The notes under the pieces: model-generated
What the model was told of the DNA's origin: nothing
Seen by the model: only the letters and a program-made list of their open reading frames with translations
Database searches by the model: none
Position numbers and translations under genes: made by a program
NCBI GenBank assembly: GCA_020746875.1
Contig: JAGTJL010000002.1
Location: forward strand, 1,054,001-1,118,000
Origin: Rhexocercosporidium sp. MPI-PUGE-AT-0058
Lineage: Eukaryota > Ascomycota > Leotiomycetes > Helotiales
Direction: 5' to 3'
Length of the DNA: 64,000 nucleotides
Shown: in pieces, positions 35,020 to 46,631 of the stretch
How positions within the stretch are numbered: the first letter of the stretch is position 1
Layout: every line of letters starts with the position of its first letter

Positions 35020-37291
35020 CTACGAGTGTCTGGAGTTTGACGCCTCCTTCGAAGCTTGGGCATCGACCTCCGTACCAACGTTAGATCGCTTCTTTGATCT
35101 GTCACGCTTGTGCTTCTTCTTTTCGGAATTCGCGTCCGGAAGCTCGACCAATGGCTCTGTGACAGGCTCTCCCACACCGGCGATTTGTTCGTCGAGTAAC
35201 TTGTTGATGGATTTTCGCTTTCGGTTGCGAGGTTTCTTCTTGGGCGGCTCGAATTCTTCGGGGACTGCGACTTGAATGGTCACAGGTTTGCCCTCGATAT
35301 CAATCTCTGTCTCTGTTTCAGTCTTCTTCTTCCGCTTTCGAGACTTCTCTTTGGCAGGAATCTGATCAATGGCAGCTACCTCAATGGCCAAATGAGGGGT
35401 ATCAGGGTTGCTGGCGTATGTGGCTCTGAACAATCGATTATCGTCGAAAGTTCCCACAGACCGAACCAGGAGTTTCTCATTCAAAGTTTCGTTGGTCTCG
35501 GCGTCGCGTGAGGTAGCTTTGTTGACTTCCGGGGAAGAAAGAACTTGCTTGGCATTCTTCTTGGATTTTGTGAGTATCTCAGACGTTGGCTTTAGTACAG
35601 CCTCTTTCGCCTCCTCTCGATTTTGTTTCATGATCCTGCTTCGGACTCGCTTCTTCTTGACAGATGGCTCAGCTGGACCTTGAACATCCACTAGACCAGA
35701 CTCAACGTCCCTAGACACATCCTTTGGCTTTGCAGAGCGTTCGGTTTTCCGCGCAGCTCGCTCTTCAGCAGCCTTCAAAGGATCCGTAATCTCAACTTCT
35801 GAAAGCCGGTTCTTGTTTCGCTTCTTCTTGCGCTTCTTCTTCTCATCCTTCTCGGCGGTATTGGACTGCTCAATATCTTCGTTCTGAGCACTCTTGTCTT
35901 CTCCCATAGTCTGGTCCGTCTCCTCGGGGGCATCTACCATAGGTATGTTCTCATTTTTAGCCCGAGTAGATGGGTCTTCTTTTGCGGTTCCAGTAGTGAC
36001 TACATCGGGTTGAGTAAAGTAGGATGACGTTACTGGACCTTGCTTCGCTCGCTTCTTCACCTTCTTCTTTTCATTCTTGATACGCTTCGCACACTTCGAC
36101 TCTACCGTTGACTTGGCTGCTGGAACTGTCTTAATAGTAGTATCCGCGTCAAGCCTGGGCTTCTTCTCCCCTTGGACCTTTTGCGTGGTGCTGGTGGTGG
36201 TATAAACATCGCTCGCTGCTCCGACGGAAGACACTGGATCTCCCTTGAGCTTTCGCTTCTGCTTTTCTTGTTGTCTCTGGCTCTTGGTATCCGCTTGCTC
36301 GTCCTTAGAAACTTCAACAAGATCTGTAGGCCCAGGTACAGCGCTCGCTGGGCCAGCTAGAAACATACTTTCCTCCCCAAGCTTACGCTTCTTCTCTCGG
36401 CGTCTTTGTCTCTTTGCCTTCGGTTCCTTGAACTCAACCTCCTGGGTACCTTTAACAGTATCATTCAAAGTAGGTTCTAGAATCGCCTTGACCTTCCCTT
36501 CTCTCTTTCTCTTCTTCTTTTGTCCACTGCCAATATTCTCCGTAACCACCTCAATAGTCTCCAGTACATTCTCAAAGATCTGCTCGACATGGTTAGCTTG
36601 GGCGACAGGTATTCCCTTTGAAGTCTTCCAAGCTCCCATCGCGCGCATGACTTCCAGCTTCGCCAAATTGACACCTAGACCCGCAGCTTGAGCAAACTCG
36701 AATACGTCGCTCTCGAATTCTAAAGCCTCTTCTTCATCGAGGGTTGTTTGAGTCCAGAACGGGTGCTCGACTGCGAAATCTTGGACGCTGGTTTTGAGTT
36801 GGAGAAGATCGTGTGCGGTTCTTGGGGAAGTGCCGAGGGTCGAAAGGAGAGAGTTATTGACTAGCATAGTATTATCTTCCTCCTCTTCGTCGTTCTCCTG
36901 TTCGCAGAATTAGCCTTCAATCTCCCACCCAGACTACCTCTTCTCAACCCTGAAGCCTTCTAAATTCCCATCCGAAGTAGCTGAAATAACATACCAAACT
37001 TTGGCTCAGCAGCTGACTCTCTGTGCCCTGCGTCGAGCTCGGAATCTCCAATCTCCTCTCCTTCAACCCACCCAGAGTAACCCCTCCATTCCCTGCACTC
37101 ACTACCTCTTCTTCGCTCGCAGACTCTCCATCACTGCTCCTAGCATCATTGCTACTATCCCTATCACCCCAGACTCTCGCCGGGTTCTTCATATCGAGCA
37201 TACTCTGTTCTCTCTCCGAGAAACTTTGCGCCGGGTTTTGCGCTTCCCACTCGGCGAAGGAGGATATGTCGGAGTCGTTGTCGCTTGACAT
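35020..37291 (-). CDS. Lys-rich, probable nuclear protein
   Basis: Two exons, 37291-36995 and 36897-35020, joined across a 98 bp GTATGT...CAG intron, giving 724 aa. The N-terminal 100 residues are acidic and Ser-rich. Residues about 100-220 form a likely folded part (DFAVEHPFWTQTTLDEEEAL, then FEFAQAAGLGVNLAKLEVMR). The rest is low-complexity and very basic, with repeated KKKRKR, KRQRRREKKRKL and KKKRKKKRNKNR tracts that would be nuclear or nucleolar signals. SSYFTQP resembles SPYFTPP in the glycosylase frame just downstream. No domain name can be given. Alternatively it is the N-terminal half of the glycosylase gene: splicing 35024 to 34973 would give one protein of 1341 aa. The two-gene model is kept because the putative donor (GTAGGA) is weak. 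Confidence 0.68.
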
Positions 37292-37750
37292 GAAACATGA
37301 AATCGCCTTGCCAACCTGTGATTAGAATGGGGGGAGATCGAGGAGGTTGACAGAAGGTGTAAGGAGCGTGATGTTTTACGAGGAGGTTTAGGAAGATCGT
37401 GGAGTGGAAGGTGAGCTCGAGATACTTTTTTTAGCCGAGGACTTTTCTTGCTATCGAAGTTTATCGGGGCGGGTCAAGAAGGAAGTTGATTGGTGGTTTC
37501 AGGAGCAAAACGCTTTAGTATTTCATAGTCTTTTGACGGTTCATGGGTCACAGGAGAGATGTTGAGAGGTTGTTTTGATTTCAATATTGGCACAGGCGCA
37601 TCTAAGACTTCTATCGCAGGCTCCCAAACTGAAGCTTGCAGAACCACCCCCGCTCCTCCCCCCACCACTTTATACAATAAGAGCACTAGTAGAACATTTC
37701 TTTCCCCTCCAGCTGCTCCGGTCGAACAAAGGAAATCTCTCCAGTTGCAT

Positions 37751-38987
37751 TTAGTGACCGTTGGGGCCGCCCATCTTAGGTGGGTTGTAGGCAATCTTTC
37801 TCGTCTTGACTGTGACCCACTTGTATCTTTTGACCCAGACGCTCAAGGCAAACAGAACTGATGAAATGGCCAAGACCTTCAAGCCCATCTTCTTTCTTTG
37901 ATCCATCTCTGGCTCTGCGGCCCAGTTCAAGAATTCCACCACATCCTTTGCCATTTGTGATGTCGAAGCTGGGGTGCCATCCTCGTATTCAACGAGCTCA
38001 TTGTAGAGAACTCGGGCCATGGCAATCCCGGTGCCTGGGAAGTAAGGGTTGAAATTGAGTCCGTCTGGGAGTTTGACTCCTGGGGGGGGTTCCTCAGGGT
38101 ATCCAGTCAACAAGTTGAAGATGTAATCACATCCACCGTGGCGGGCCTTAACCATCAAGCTCAAATCCGGGGGTAGAGCACCGTTGTTCGCAGCACGCGC
38201 AGCTTCGTCGTTCTTATAGGGACTTGGGAGGTAATCGGAAAGCTTTCCAGGTCGCTTTTCAATTTCACCCTCATCGTTGGGCTCGTTGTCATACTCGTTC
38301 TCCTCTGCCATTGCCTTGGCTTCATCGACAGTGTGGGTAACTCCAACCAAAGATCTGTATGGGATTCGACTGAGGGAGTGGCAGGAAGAGCAGACTTCTT
38401 GGTAGACTTGGAAACCACGGCGGAGGCTATAAATTGTCAATTGACGAATTCCTGAGTCAGTGGGTACTCCTTACGCTTGGTGATCGTATGTCTTTGTCCA
38501 TCCGGCATGTACCCATGGGTACTTTGTGGCGTGAAGACTGTTGTGGGCGTTAGTGAACTGTCATTGTGCTTTCCATCGCTGTTGAGGTTGTAATGAACGC
38601 TCCCTTCCACCATCCATCCAACCTCATCCAGATCAACCCCAGGAAAAGCTTACCCTTCTTCAACTGGTGTCATAGCATTCAGCTCTGTGCCGTATAGGTG
38701 ATAGTACCAAGCAACCGATCCAGCAGCAACAGCAGTAGCAGCTGATCCAGCAACGTTCAGTCGGAAAGGGGAATCGGCGGTAGAGCTCGAGGAAGAGGCA
38801 GCACGCTGTGGTATCTATCGTCAGCATTCAATTCCATCACATCGTTGATCCTTCATCTTCCATATCTTCACTGAGTTCATCCTGCGTTGCTCGGGATGGT
38901 ATGTTGTCGTACCTTCGATGTGTGGACTGCGCCATTCCGAACAGCGCCGACCGCGCGCGTCGAGCGCAAGCTTGATCTGGCCAACAT
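37751..38987 (-). CDS. CYT1: Cytochrome c1, mitochondrial complex III
   Basis: Four exons: 38987-38913, 38805-38654, 38537-38475 and 38426-37751, in frame, giving 321 aa, normal length. Cytochrome c1 carries electrons from the Rieske protein to cytochrome c in the inner mitochondrial membrane. Seen: an Arg/Ser-rich presequence ([19 protein letters not shown]) followed by an Ala-rich hydrophobic sorting stretch; [11 protein letters not shown]; the haem attachment CSSCH (Cys109, Cys112, His113); [27 protein letters not shown] with the axial Met; and a C-terminal membrane anchor ([20 protein letters not shown]) facing its basic tail to the matrix. The first exon encodes just the presequence start, as in other fungi. 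Divergent or neighbouring genes show no functional link. Confidence 0.95.
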
Positions 38988-40396
38988 CCTGAGTGCGATA
39001 TGCCTCAGCTGGAGATCACTTCGCAAGAGATGTAGCAGCTCAATTGGGTGGTAAGAGTTGAGATTGAGGTTGGTAGAGGCGACGGCAAGAGTGGTTCGAA
39101 TTTGTTCCGGGTGGAAAATGAAGCTAACCCGTGGACCGCTGCTTAGAAAAGGAGGGCCGTGATTGGTTCAAAAGCTCTCGCGATTGGTTGAAGGGAAATC
39201 GAATGATGAGATTACATAAGCACATGCTTCCACGTAACTTATTCTGAATCACCTCTGACCTTTCACTAATTAGGTATCACTCAAACTCTTCTTTTCTTCT
39301 AGGCCAACTATACCATGCACAAGGAATCAAACGGAGTTGTTTTGTTTTATCTCGTTCCATTGCCAATTCAGAGTTGATGGCAGAATTCGTAGTATTTACA
39401 AAAATTTGCAAGGACTACCACCCTAGCCGCCAGTCTGTTATTCGAAATGCAATTCATGCTTCGTCTTTCCCCCTCCCTCGTCGACGGAACGCTCCGAGAA
39501 GCACTGCTCTTGCACCATGGGTTAAATGCATATGCAGCAAGCTTTTCATGCCCTCAAACTTGATCCTTGTGCGTTGCACGTCTCTCGCCAAGTGGCTGTT
39601 CGCTCTCTTTCATCCACTCCTAATCAAATAGACGTCCGCTAAGAATCGACCAGGGGGAAACTGTGGAAATCCTTGACGGGTACTCCTATTGAGAAACTCA
39701 CTAAAAAGCGTGGGATATGACCCTGAGAAAATTGTCTAAAGGTAAGGACATCCAATATCATTTGTGGAGTAGCCACCGCTACATGGTCATCTTCAATCGG
39801 TATCTATTGCTATTCCTGCTGCAATTTGCCTCGAGTCTACTCTCCGTGTGACATCGGCGAAACGAAGGCAATGAAGCATCAAGTCAGGAATCTTGCGAGT
39901 AGCATTGCCTTCGCATGCTTGAAAGCATGGTGAGACACTCTGATAAACAAAACAGCTTCATTGAAAATGAGTAGTCTTGTCTAGATAGCCGCTGACAGCA
40001 CGACCCCCCTTTGTCTCCCGAAGAGGCCGTGTTTCAAGCTTCTCTGCTGTATAAACCATTCACTCATTGCGATACTTGAGTCATTTCGAAGAACTTTCAT
40101 ATCTCAGTCCTAGGAACGAGTGTCCAAGACTTAGCCCTTCAATTTCACTTCTCCGTTCCATTGCAGTACGCTTCACAATAGCCGATGTTCATGAAGTCCA
40201 AGACAAATCTCAAGTGAGGCAATTATTGACTCAAGATTACAAAATCCGAATTGTAGTAGTGGATATCAATACCCGATGCCGTCAAATTCTTCAAACATTT
40301 AAAATTGCTGCCTCATGTTCTATGTTCACACTTGTTAAGAGCACACCTTTTCATCCTATTCCCCCTTCTTCTCTCCTGCTCCCTTCTTCTCGTCTC
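38988..40396. other. Intergenic, no supported gene
   Basis: Holds the cytochrome c1 promoter on the left and the 3' flank of the cupin gene on the right. Frames of 85-133 codons on the plus strand lack domains and start in poor context. No repeat is recognised. Confidence 0.4.
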
Positions 40397-41233
40397 TCAC
40401 GGCGTGAACTCCGCCCACACACCCCTAACACCACTCACTCTCCCCACAACCCCCGCCATCCAAAGTAGAACATGAGCAACACCCCACTCCAACACCCTCG
40501 CCAACCCCAACCTCTCCAGCCAACCCCCAAACAAAGGCAAACTCCCCACCTGGAAGAAAACAGGCCAATTATCCATCGCCGCGAACAGGATCCACAATTG
40601 CAGCGTCACATACCAATCGAACTGTTTATTCACAGTAGCATGTGCGATAATTCCACTGAGGTTACGGAAGAATATCTCTTTCTTCCCATCATTAGGATCA
40701 GTCCATTCACGGACTATGAGTTCATCGTCAAAGTCTTGCTGGGTATAAGTAGTCTGTAGGGAGGGAGTGAAGTCGTAGCCGAGAGCTTGAGCGCGAGACG
40801 CGCGCTGCCATTCGTGCTTTGCGTACCGCGGGACGGTGATTACGCCGGATGAGGAGGTGTAGATGCAAGTTGTGTTGTTGAGGGCTATGATGGCGGCTCC
40901 GGAGATGATCTGGAGGTATTCGGTGTGGGTTTCGTGCCTGTGCTGGTGTCAATGTCTTGCTTTGAATTTTGATTCGATACCTACCAGAAGGGGGAACGAA
41001 TAGTTTGGGAGGTTGATTGCGATTTTAGTGGAGAGGTGATTCAGGAGGAGGAGTAAGAGGATGATGATGAAAGAGAGAAGTCCTTCTTACCAATGCAACC
41101 CAGAAGTCCACGTCGAGCCTACAGGAAGTGTGATCGTCGTATACGGCGAGGAATAAGGTGGAGATGGAAGGGTATAGGTCACGCTTCCAGGGCGAGTGAA
41201 GACATTGAGATGCGTTGTGGATTTACGGGACAT
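40397..41233 (-). CDS. Cupin-domain protein with hydrophobic C-terminus
   Basis: Two exons, 41233-41091 and 40937-40397, with a 153 bp intron, in frame, giving 227 aa. The core reads LHWHETHTEYLQIISGAAII, the HxH...E metal-binding motif 1 of cupins, followed by beta-strand-rich ITVPRYAKHEWQRAS (motif 2-like, with His) and LIVREWTDPNDGKKEIFFRN. The last 75 residues are hydrophobic (WYVTLQLWILFAAMDNWPVF, LEWGVAHVLLWMAGVVG), suggesting one or two membrane segments. Similar small cupins occur in fungal specialised-metabolite loci and elsewhere, but no other biosynthetic gene is near. The substrate is unknown. The intron is longer than usual, but the HxH motif is formed exactly across the splice. 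Confidence 0.75.
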
Positions 41234-42427
41234 ATCAGGGCCTCCAAGGATTGTCCGAGTTCAAAGAAGTTCGTGTAATCGTGTTGACCTTGACAATTGC
41301 TCGTAGGATGTGATTATCGGTACGAGATTTGAAAGTAATTTTGCAATGATGAAATGATCTGGAAATTTGAGGATGGTGAGAACTGAAGAGGAATCACTGG
41401 AGTTTTTATATTAGAATTAGAGGGTGGGAGAAAGTGGGTGGTTGATAATCACATCTGCAAGCTGAAGCTGAAAGCTGGGAAGAAAACGCGCATCCCCTTA
41501 CTTGTCAGGCATCTCATCTCCTCTTCCTCGCTTAGCATGTAGAATACCCAACGCCTCCTTTTTCTATTCGCTAAGGTAAGCAGAATCGCTCGCTTGCTAG
41601 GAACAGAAACGTTGAGTTGGGTGGCTTGGTTAGAGGACTGCTCCTGGAGATGGGATTGAGTTCTCGGGACTGATACTTTGTATGCGAAATTCAAATTTTA
41701 TGGATGTAAGTAGTCCGTCGCTGTAGGTATCTTTCAAGTCCCTCACGTGATATTCTCATGTGCACGTGCCTATTCTCAAGTAGTACGCTATCAAAGTCTG
41801 TTTACCTATCTAGCCTCGCTAAGCAAGTAGCTAGAAAGCAACTCCCAGAATTTTATCTGGGACCTAAATTCGGAGATAGACCTCTAGTCCTCCCTCTAGA
41901 CGGGATTCTATTTCCTAGCGCTCCAGCAGCAAGAACAAAAATATGCCGTGGCTTTACAAGAACCTACTTACTTAGCCATTAGCAAGATCTAGCAAAGAAG
42001 GGAGATGTTGCACTAAATAATATCGTGTGTAACGATGGCGTGGAGCGGAGGAAGTGAGGTATTCGGAGGTTGAAAATAGTAAATGCATACAGATCATGAC
42101 ATCGACATTCGTCCATACCATAGAACTAACCTATGGTATAAAATTCAGTCCAAATGCCAGGCTTGATTCAATATCATGAACCTCTCTCCTCTCCTTTACT
42201 CTCAAAGACAAAAATTGCATTCTATAATATCGTCATATTCTATCATCCGCAGGCATACATACGATAATACTCCTACACTGCCATTACTTCATCCACTTTC
42301 TAACCAGGACCACGAAAAAAGTAATCATATACTTCTCTTTATATACACTCGGTCTCTCGCCGCCAAACCGATAGTAAAAGCTTTCTAAATCACTGCATTA
42401 CAGAACTACAACAAAGCATAGCCCATA
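41234..42427. other. Intergenic between divergent genes
   Basis: A shared promoter region for the cupin gene (minus) and the Fic-fold gene (plus). Short frames only. No repeat or RNA gene is recognised. Confidence 0.45.
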
Positions 42428-44899
42428 ATGCCATTCATACAATCCCTAAAGACTTTCCTCGCCCCTAAACGCAAATCCAAACTTACCACCAACTCCACCA
42501 CCTCCTCCAAAAGTGCAATCTCAACTACAACATCAATCCCAGCACCAATAGCACTAGAGGAGAGAAAACTTCCAACAATCAAACAAATCCTCATCCCGGA
42601 CCCACCTCCAAACCGGACTTCTGGAAGGTTTCTATTCGATGGGTCGGGCTCGCTATCACATGGGCTTAGTTCTAGTTCTGGGTTAAGGTCGAGGAAGTCT
42701 GGAGGATCGGGGGCATCGGATGGGTCGAAGGGATCTAGATATTCTGTCAAATCCGGGAGTTTGAGATTCACGGGTGTTAGAGAAAATTATGGAGTTGGTG
42801 CCGGGTTTGGCTTCGGAGACAGGGGGACTGGAGGGGAAGAGAGGAAAAGGGAAGTTGTGTTCTTGAAGAGGAATCCCTTGCTTGCTAAGAGGAACGAGAG
42901 GGGGTTGAGGATGAGGATGAAGATTGTGATGGATGAGAAGAGTTATACTCCTCCTCCAACATCCACTCCTTCATCTGCATCCTCATCCTCATCCTACTCT
43001 CAAGACTCAGTCTACTCGAAGGATGAAGACTTAACCCACCTACCAAACCAGCAAGAAAAAAACGAAATCGAATCGACACCCTCAGTCGACCTAGCGCATT
43101 CAGAGACCTTAAAACCCTCGACGCAGTTCGAATTACTGATGTCCTTCCACTCCGACATACGCTCCCAAAACCACCGCGTCCCATTCACGGCCGCGCAAAT
43201 AACAGCAATGGAAGAGATGTTATCTTACTCCTCGACCCTCGCTATTCTCGGCTCAAATGCCATCGCCGGTACAGGTTGGGCGAACTTCGATGTTATGCGA
43301 CGAGTATGCGATGATATTCTGTATTCTGGTCGTGATATCCCACATTCGTTACCTGTTACTGCTGTCCCAAAAGGAAGCGAGAGGGAGGACGAGGAGGAGA
43401 AAGAGAAGAGTGCTTTAGAGATCCTGGCGAAAGACTCTCTGGAAACATCTTCTCCTGAACCTGTAACTGGACTTGGACTTGGACCTAAATCTGAAGCCGA
43501 ACCTGGATCAGCACTGGAACAAGAACAGAAGCAGCCATGGTCTTTTTTCTTCCCCATTTCATCGGCCTCATCAGCATCGCCACGATCAAAACCAGAACCA
43601 ACGCAAGCAAATCCAGCTCTAGTATCCCTACCTCGTCCCTCGCTTCGCAACACAGATATCAACTCCACCAGCAACGGACCAGCCCTCACGCCCAAAGAGC
43701 TCCTCCTCGTATGCAACAAATTAAGCGTCCAGAAAGGCATTTCCTTCACCTACAAAGATGTACAGCGCGTAGAGAGAGAAATAGTCCAGCATGTCCTCGG
43801 ATGGCGGTACCTGCTTCGTACTTTTATACATGGGAAGGAGGAGTTAAGCGAGGATATGATAAAAACTACTCACTCTATCGTCATGCACGGTATCTCGCCC
43901 GCAGAGCGCAGTGGCGAGACGAGTAGTGAAAATGGAGAAGGGGGTACGTGGGAGGTGCACGCTGGTCAGTATCGGAGTGCGGAGGCCAGCTCCAGCTCCA
44001 GCTCCAGCTCCACACATTCTCCTTCACCGTCTCCACCGTCTATAATTCAGAGGAAGATGCAGGAATTAGTCACAGATTTCAATACACGCATCTCATCCTC
44101 CTCTTTGAAAGAGAGTATCGATCCCGTAGAACTAGCAGCAGAATTCTCTTACAGAATACTGCGAATCCAGCCTTTTCTGTATGGAAACGGACGGGTTGCG
44201 AGGTTGTTTGTTAACACTATCTTGCTTCACTTCCTGGGTGTGATTGCGCCTTTCGGGCAGAGTTCTGAAGAGCGGGCTCTATATGTCGGATTAATGGCGA
44301 AGGAGCGTTTATCTCAGCTTAAGGTTGGTGCTCAGGACAATGAGGATGAGGATAAGGAGGATGGGAATGGTGAGCAGGGTGAAAAGGCAAGTAAGAGGAA
44401 GCCCTGGGCTGAGTTGGCGACATTCCTCCTGGGGAAATGCGTCTCTACTATAGAAGCAGTGTGGGATGTTCTTGAGGATGAAGATGTTGTTGGGGTGGAT
44501 GTGAGAGGGGGGTGGGAGGGTGTGGTTTTGGAGACGGACTTGCAAGAAGGTGAGGAGGAGGAGCAGGACGATTGTAAGGACAAAATTGTTGGGTATGATT
44601 TCGGTTTGGAGGGACTTTGTGAGATTGATAGGGAGAAGAATCGGAGGGAGAAGCCGGTGAGATGGCGGAATCCCCCACCAAGGAGACGGTGGCCGTATAT
44701 GGATGTGCTGGAAAGCTTGAAGGCGCCGGAGTGGGTTGCTGGGGAAGGTGAGAATGAAGAGGGGCAGGGGAAGGAGGGATGTGAAGATGAAGCGTTTGAG
44801 GCGTTCCGGAGGAAAGCGGGGAGTTTGATGACAGGGACGGGGTTTGTCGTTCCTGAGATTGTGGACATCGGACCGAGGTTGGAGGGGGACGAGTCATGA
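42428..44899 (+). CDS. Fic-fold protein lacking the catalytic His (probable pseudo-AMPylase)
   Basis: A single exon of 823 aa. The N-terminal 230 residues are low-complexity Ser/Thr. From about residue 235 a Fic-type helical domain is recognisable: FTAAQITAMEEMLSYSSTLA; ELLLVCNKLSVQKGIS; LSEDMIKTTHSIVMHGISP; WEVHAGQYRSAEA; then DPVELAAEFSYRILRIQPFL with the P-loop YGNGRVARLFVNTILL. In active Fic enzymes the motif is HPF(D/E)GNGR. Here Gln581 replaces the His that activates the target hydroxyl, and Tyr585 replaces the metal-binding acid, while GNGR and Arg592 stay. The auto-inhibitory (S/T)xxxE(G/N) motif is also not apparent near SYSSTLAILGSN. Long acidic inserts (DNEDEDKEDGNG) and a 250 aa C-terminal tail follow. 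Most likely it binds nucleotide or a partner without AMPylation. Confidence 0.78.
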   Translation: MPFIQSLKTFLAPKRKSKLTTNSTTSSKSAISTTTSIPAPIALEERKLPTIKQILIPDPPPNRTSGRFLFDGSGSLSHGLSSSSGLRSRKSGGSGASDGSKGSRYSVKSGSLRFTGVRENYGVGAGFGFGDRGTGGEERKREVVFLKRNPLLAKRNERGLRMRMKIVMDEKSYTPPPTSTPSSASSSSSYSQDSVYSKDEDLTHLPNQQEKNEIESTPSVDLAHSETLKPSTQFELLMSFHSDIRSQNHRVPFTAAQITAMEEMLSYSSTLAILGSNAIAGTGWANFDVMRRVCDDILYSGRDIPHSLPVTAVPKGSEREDEEEKEKSALEILAKDSLETSSPEPVTGLGLGPKSEAEPGSALEQEQKQPWSFFFPISSASSASPRSKPEPTQANPALVSLPRPSLRNTDINSTSNGPALTPKELLLVCNKLSVQKGISFTYKDVQRVEREIVQHVLGWRYLLRTFIHGKEELSEDMIKTTHSIVMHGISPAERSGETSSENGEGGTWEVHAGQYRSAEASSSSSSSSTHSPSPSPPSIIQRKMQELVTDFNTRISSSSLKESIDPVELAAEFSYRILRIQPFLYGNGRVARLFVNTILLHFLGVIAPFGQSSEERALYVGLMAKERLSQLKVGAQDNEDEDKEDGNGEQGEKASKRKPWAELATFLLGKCVSTIEAVWDVLEDEDVVGVDVRGGWEGVVLETDLQEGEEEEQDDCKDKIVGYDFGLEGLCEIDREKNRREKPVRWRNPPPRRRWPYMDVLESLKAPEWVAGEGENEEGQGKEGCEDEAFEAFRRKAGSLMTGTGFVVPEIVDIGPRLEGDES

Positions 44900-45260
44900 G
44901 GATACGAGATGTTTGGAAGGCAAGAAGGGTGAGTGGTTGTTCTTCGGGACTGTTGAAGTGCGGTTTGGATTGATCTATTGGCGACAATAAGCGAGCTTTC
45001 GCTTTTGTCTTGTGAACAAACGTCCTGATCTAGAACAGGTGTAGTGAAGTATCGTAAAGAAATTGGAAAGCTTTCCTGTGCGGTCTGTTGCAATCAGTGA
45101 TGACCATACTTCAATAGTAGAAGATGTGATACAGGTGTAAGCTTGAAAAAGAAATTCACTGGTAAAAAAGCCGTGTCATATCTAGTAGCCTACGATTCAT
45201 TGTCTAATGACCATTAAGCTAGATCACTTGCCTGTGAAAACTGACGAAGAAACCAAACGA

Positions 45261-46631
45261 CTAATCGTCATCGCCGCGTGCCAACAGGGCTGGGATATCA
45301 TCAACCGTATTCCGACCTTCCAAAATATCTGTTGTCCAATTAGCCTATTTCTAATGCAAAGTCTGTGAGGCATGGGGACTTACCAAGAACTGCTTTGAAG
45401 AGAGGATACTCGTCCTCCTTTCCCTTCGATTTCAAAAAGCTATTAACCTCCACCGCTGTACTAGTGCCCTGCAACTTCTGCCCATTCAATTCCGTCTTCT
45501 CGACTTCATCCACGGAAATACCCTTCTCCACGGCCATCTTAGCACATCTGAAATTTCGACCTCCACTGCAACTAGTAATCAAATCTGCCACACCACAACT
45601 TTCTTCTGTGAATGTCCCTGTATTGACTGTTTGTCCAAAGAACTCCTTTCCGAACTTCACCATCTCTAGCAATCCAACTCGCATGACTGCTGCCTTCGCG
45701 TTATCTCCCCATCCTCGACCTTCAACAAATCCAGCTGCTAAAGCAACGATATTCTTCAACGCTCCACCTAGAGAGACACCAGCTACATCTGATACCATGC
45801 GAACGTGGAAGTACGGTCTGTAGAACAGGGTTCTGAAGAGTGCATGATCGAGTGGTGGGTATTCCGAGGGTAGGGCCTTGAGCTTGATCTTGCTTACTCT
45901 TCCCAAAACGTCCTTATGCGGCTCATCTGCCGGTGTGATTGTAAGATTGATTGACGAGGAGGAAGGCGAGGGGCCGGTTGGAGTCGCAGCACGGGAATCG
46001 ACGGGAGGGGGATCGTACGCGATTGTTGTCTCGCACCACTTCTCTTGTGCGATCTCGTTTGCAATGTTTGCGCCAGACAAAGCTCCACAGTATATCCCAA
46101 GACCTTCACCGATCCATTCAGAGAAGAGGGAGATTTCGGACGAAGTGACGTTTACACCCTTGATACAGGAGATACCGCGGGCAAATGGCAGGATGTTGCC
46201 TTCGAGCTGTTTGGATATGCGACCAATGAATTGATGTGGCAGATTGAAGATCAGGATCGAGGAGTCTTTTGCTGCGTCGACGACTGAGGGGTTCGCAATT
46301 ATATTCTTGGGGAGGGTTATATTGGGCAGATATTTGACGTTCTCGTGGTAGGTATTGATGACTTCAGTGAGCTTCTGCGGGGTATCGCCTTTGGAGGCAT
46401 CGTAGTGTTTCGAGTCTTTCGAGAGAACAACCTCCTCCTCGTACACCCACATCTGTACATCTTCCTGAAAAATGTCAGGGTGCTCCTTGGTGTTTTCGGC
46501 GATGATTTTGGCAATTGTTGAACCCCTACACTTGTTAGCCCGTTATATGGCCCAGGGCGAAGGACATACCAATTTCCAGATCCAATGATGGTCACCTTGT
46601 GCTTCTTCGAGTATGCGCCGAGGGTCGCCAT
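45261..46631 (-). CDS. GPD1: NAD-dependent glycerol-3-phosphate dehydrogenase
   Basis: Three exons, 46631-46570, 46525-45384 and 45328-45261, in frame, giving 423 aa. The enzyme reduces dihydroxyacetone phosphate to glycerol-3-phosphate, feeding glycerol (osmolyte) and lipid synthesis and recycling NADH. Seen: the Rossmann loop GSGNWGSTIAK rebuilt across intron 1; [64 protein letters not shown]; catalytic Lys region [39 protein letters not shown]; and the short last exon encoding [21 protein letters not shown] Ser/Pro-rich insert ([20 protein letters not shown]) interrupts the middle. The frame is open upstream of this start through ATGs at 46721 and 46793, so a longer form with a basic targeting-like N-terminus is possible. 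Confidence 0.93.

Noticed and set aside
35272..36691. Several plus-strand frames opposite the Lys-rich gene
   Set aside because: They are mirrors of AAG/GAA-rich codons on the other strand, giving Leu/Ser/Phe-rich frames; the minus-strand gene explains them.
44309..45093. Minus-strand frames of up to 253 codons over the end of the Fic-fold gene
   Set aside because: Ser/Pro/His-rich low-complexity products antisense to an acidic coding region; no independent support.
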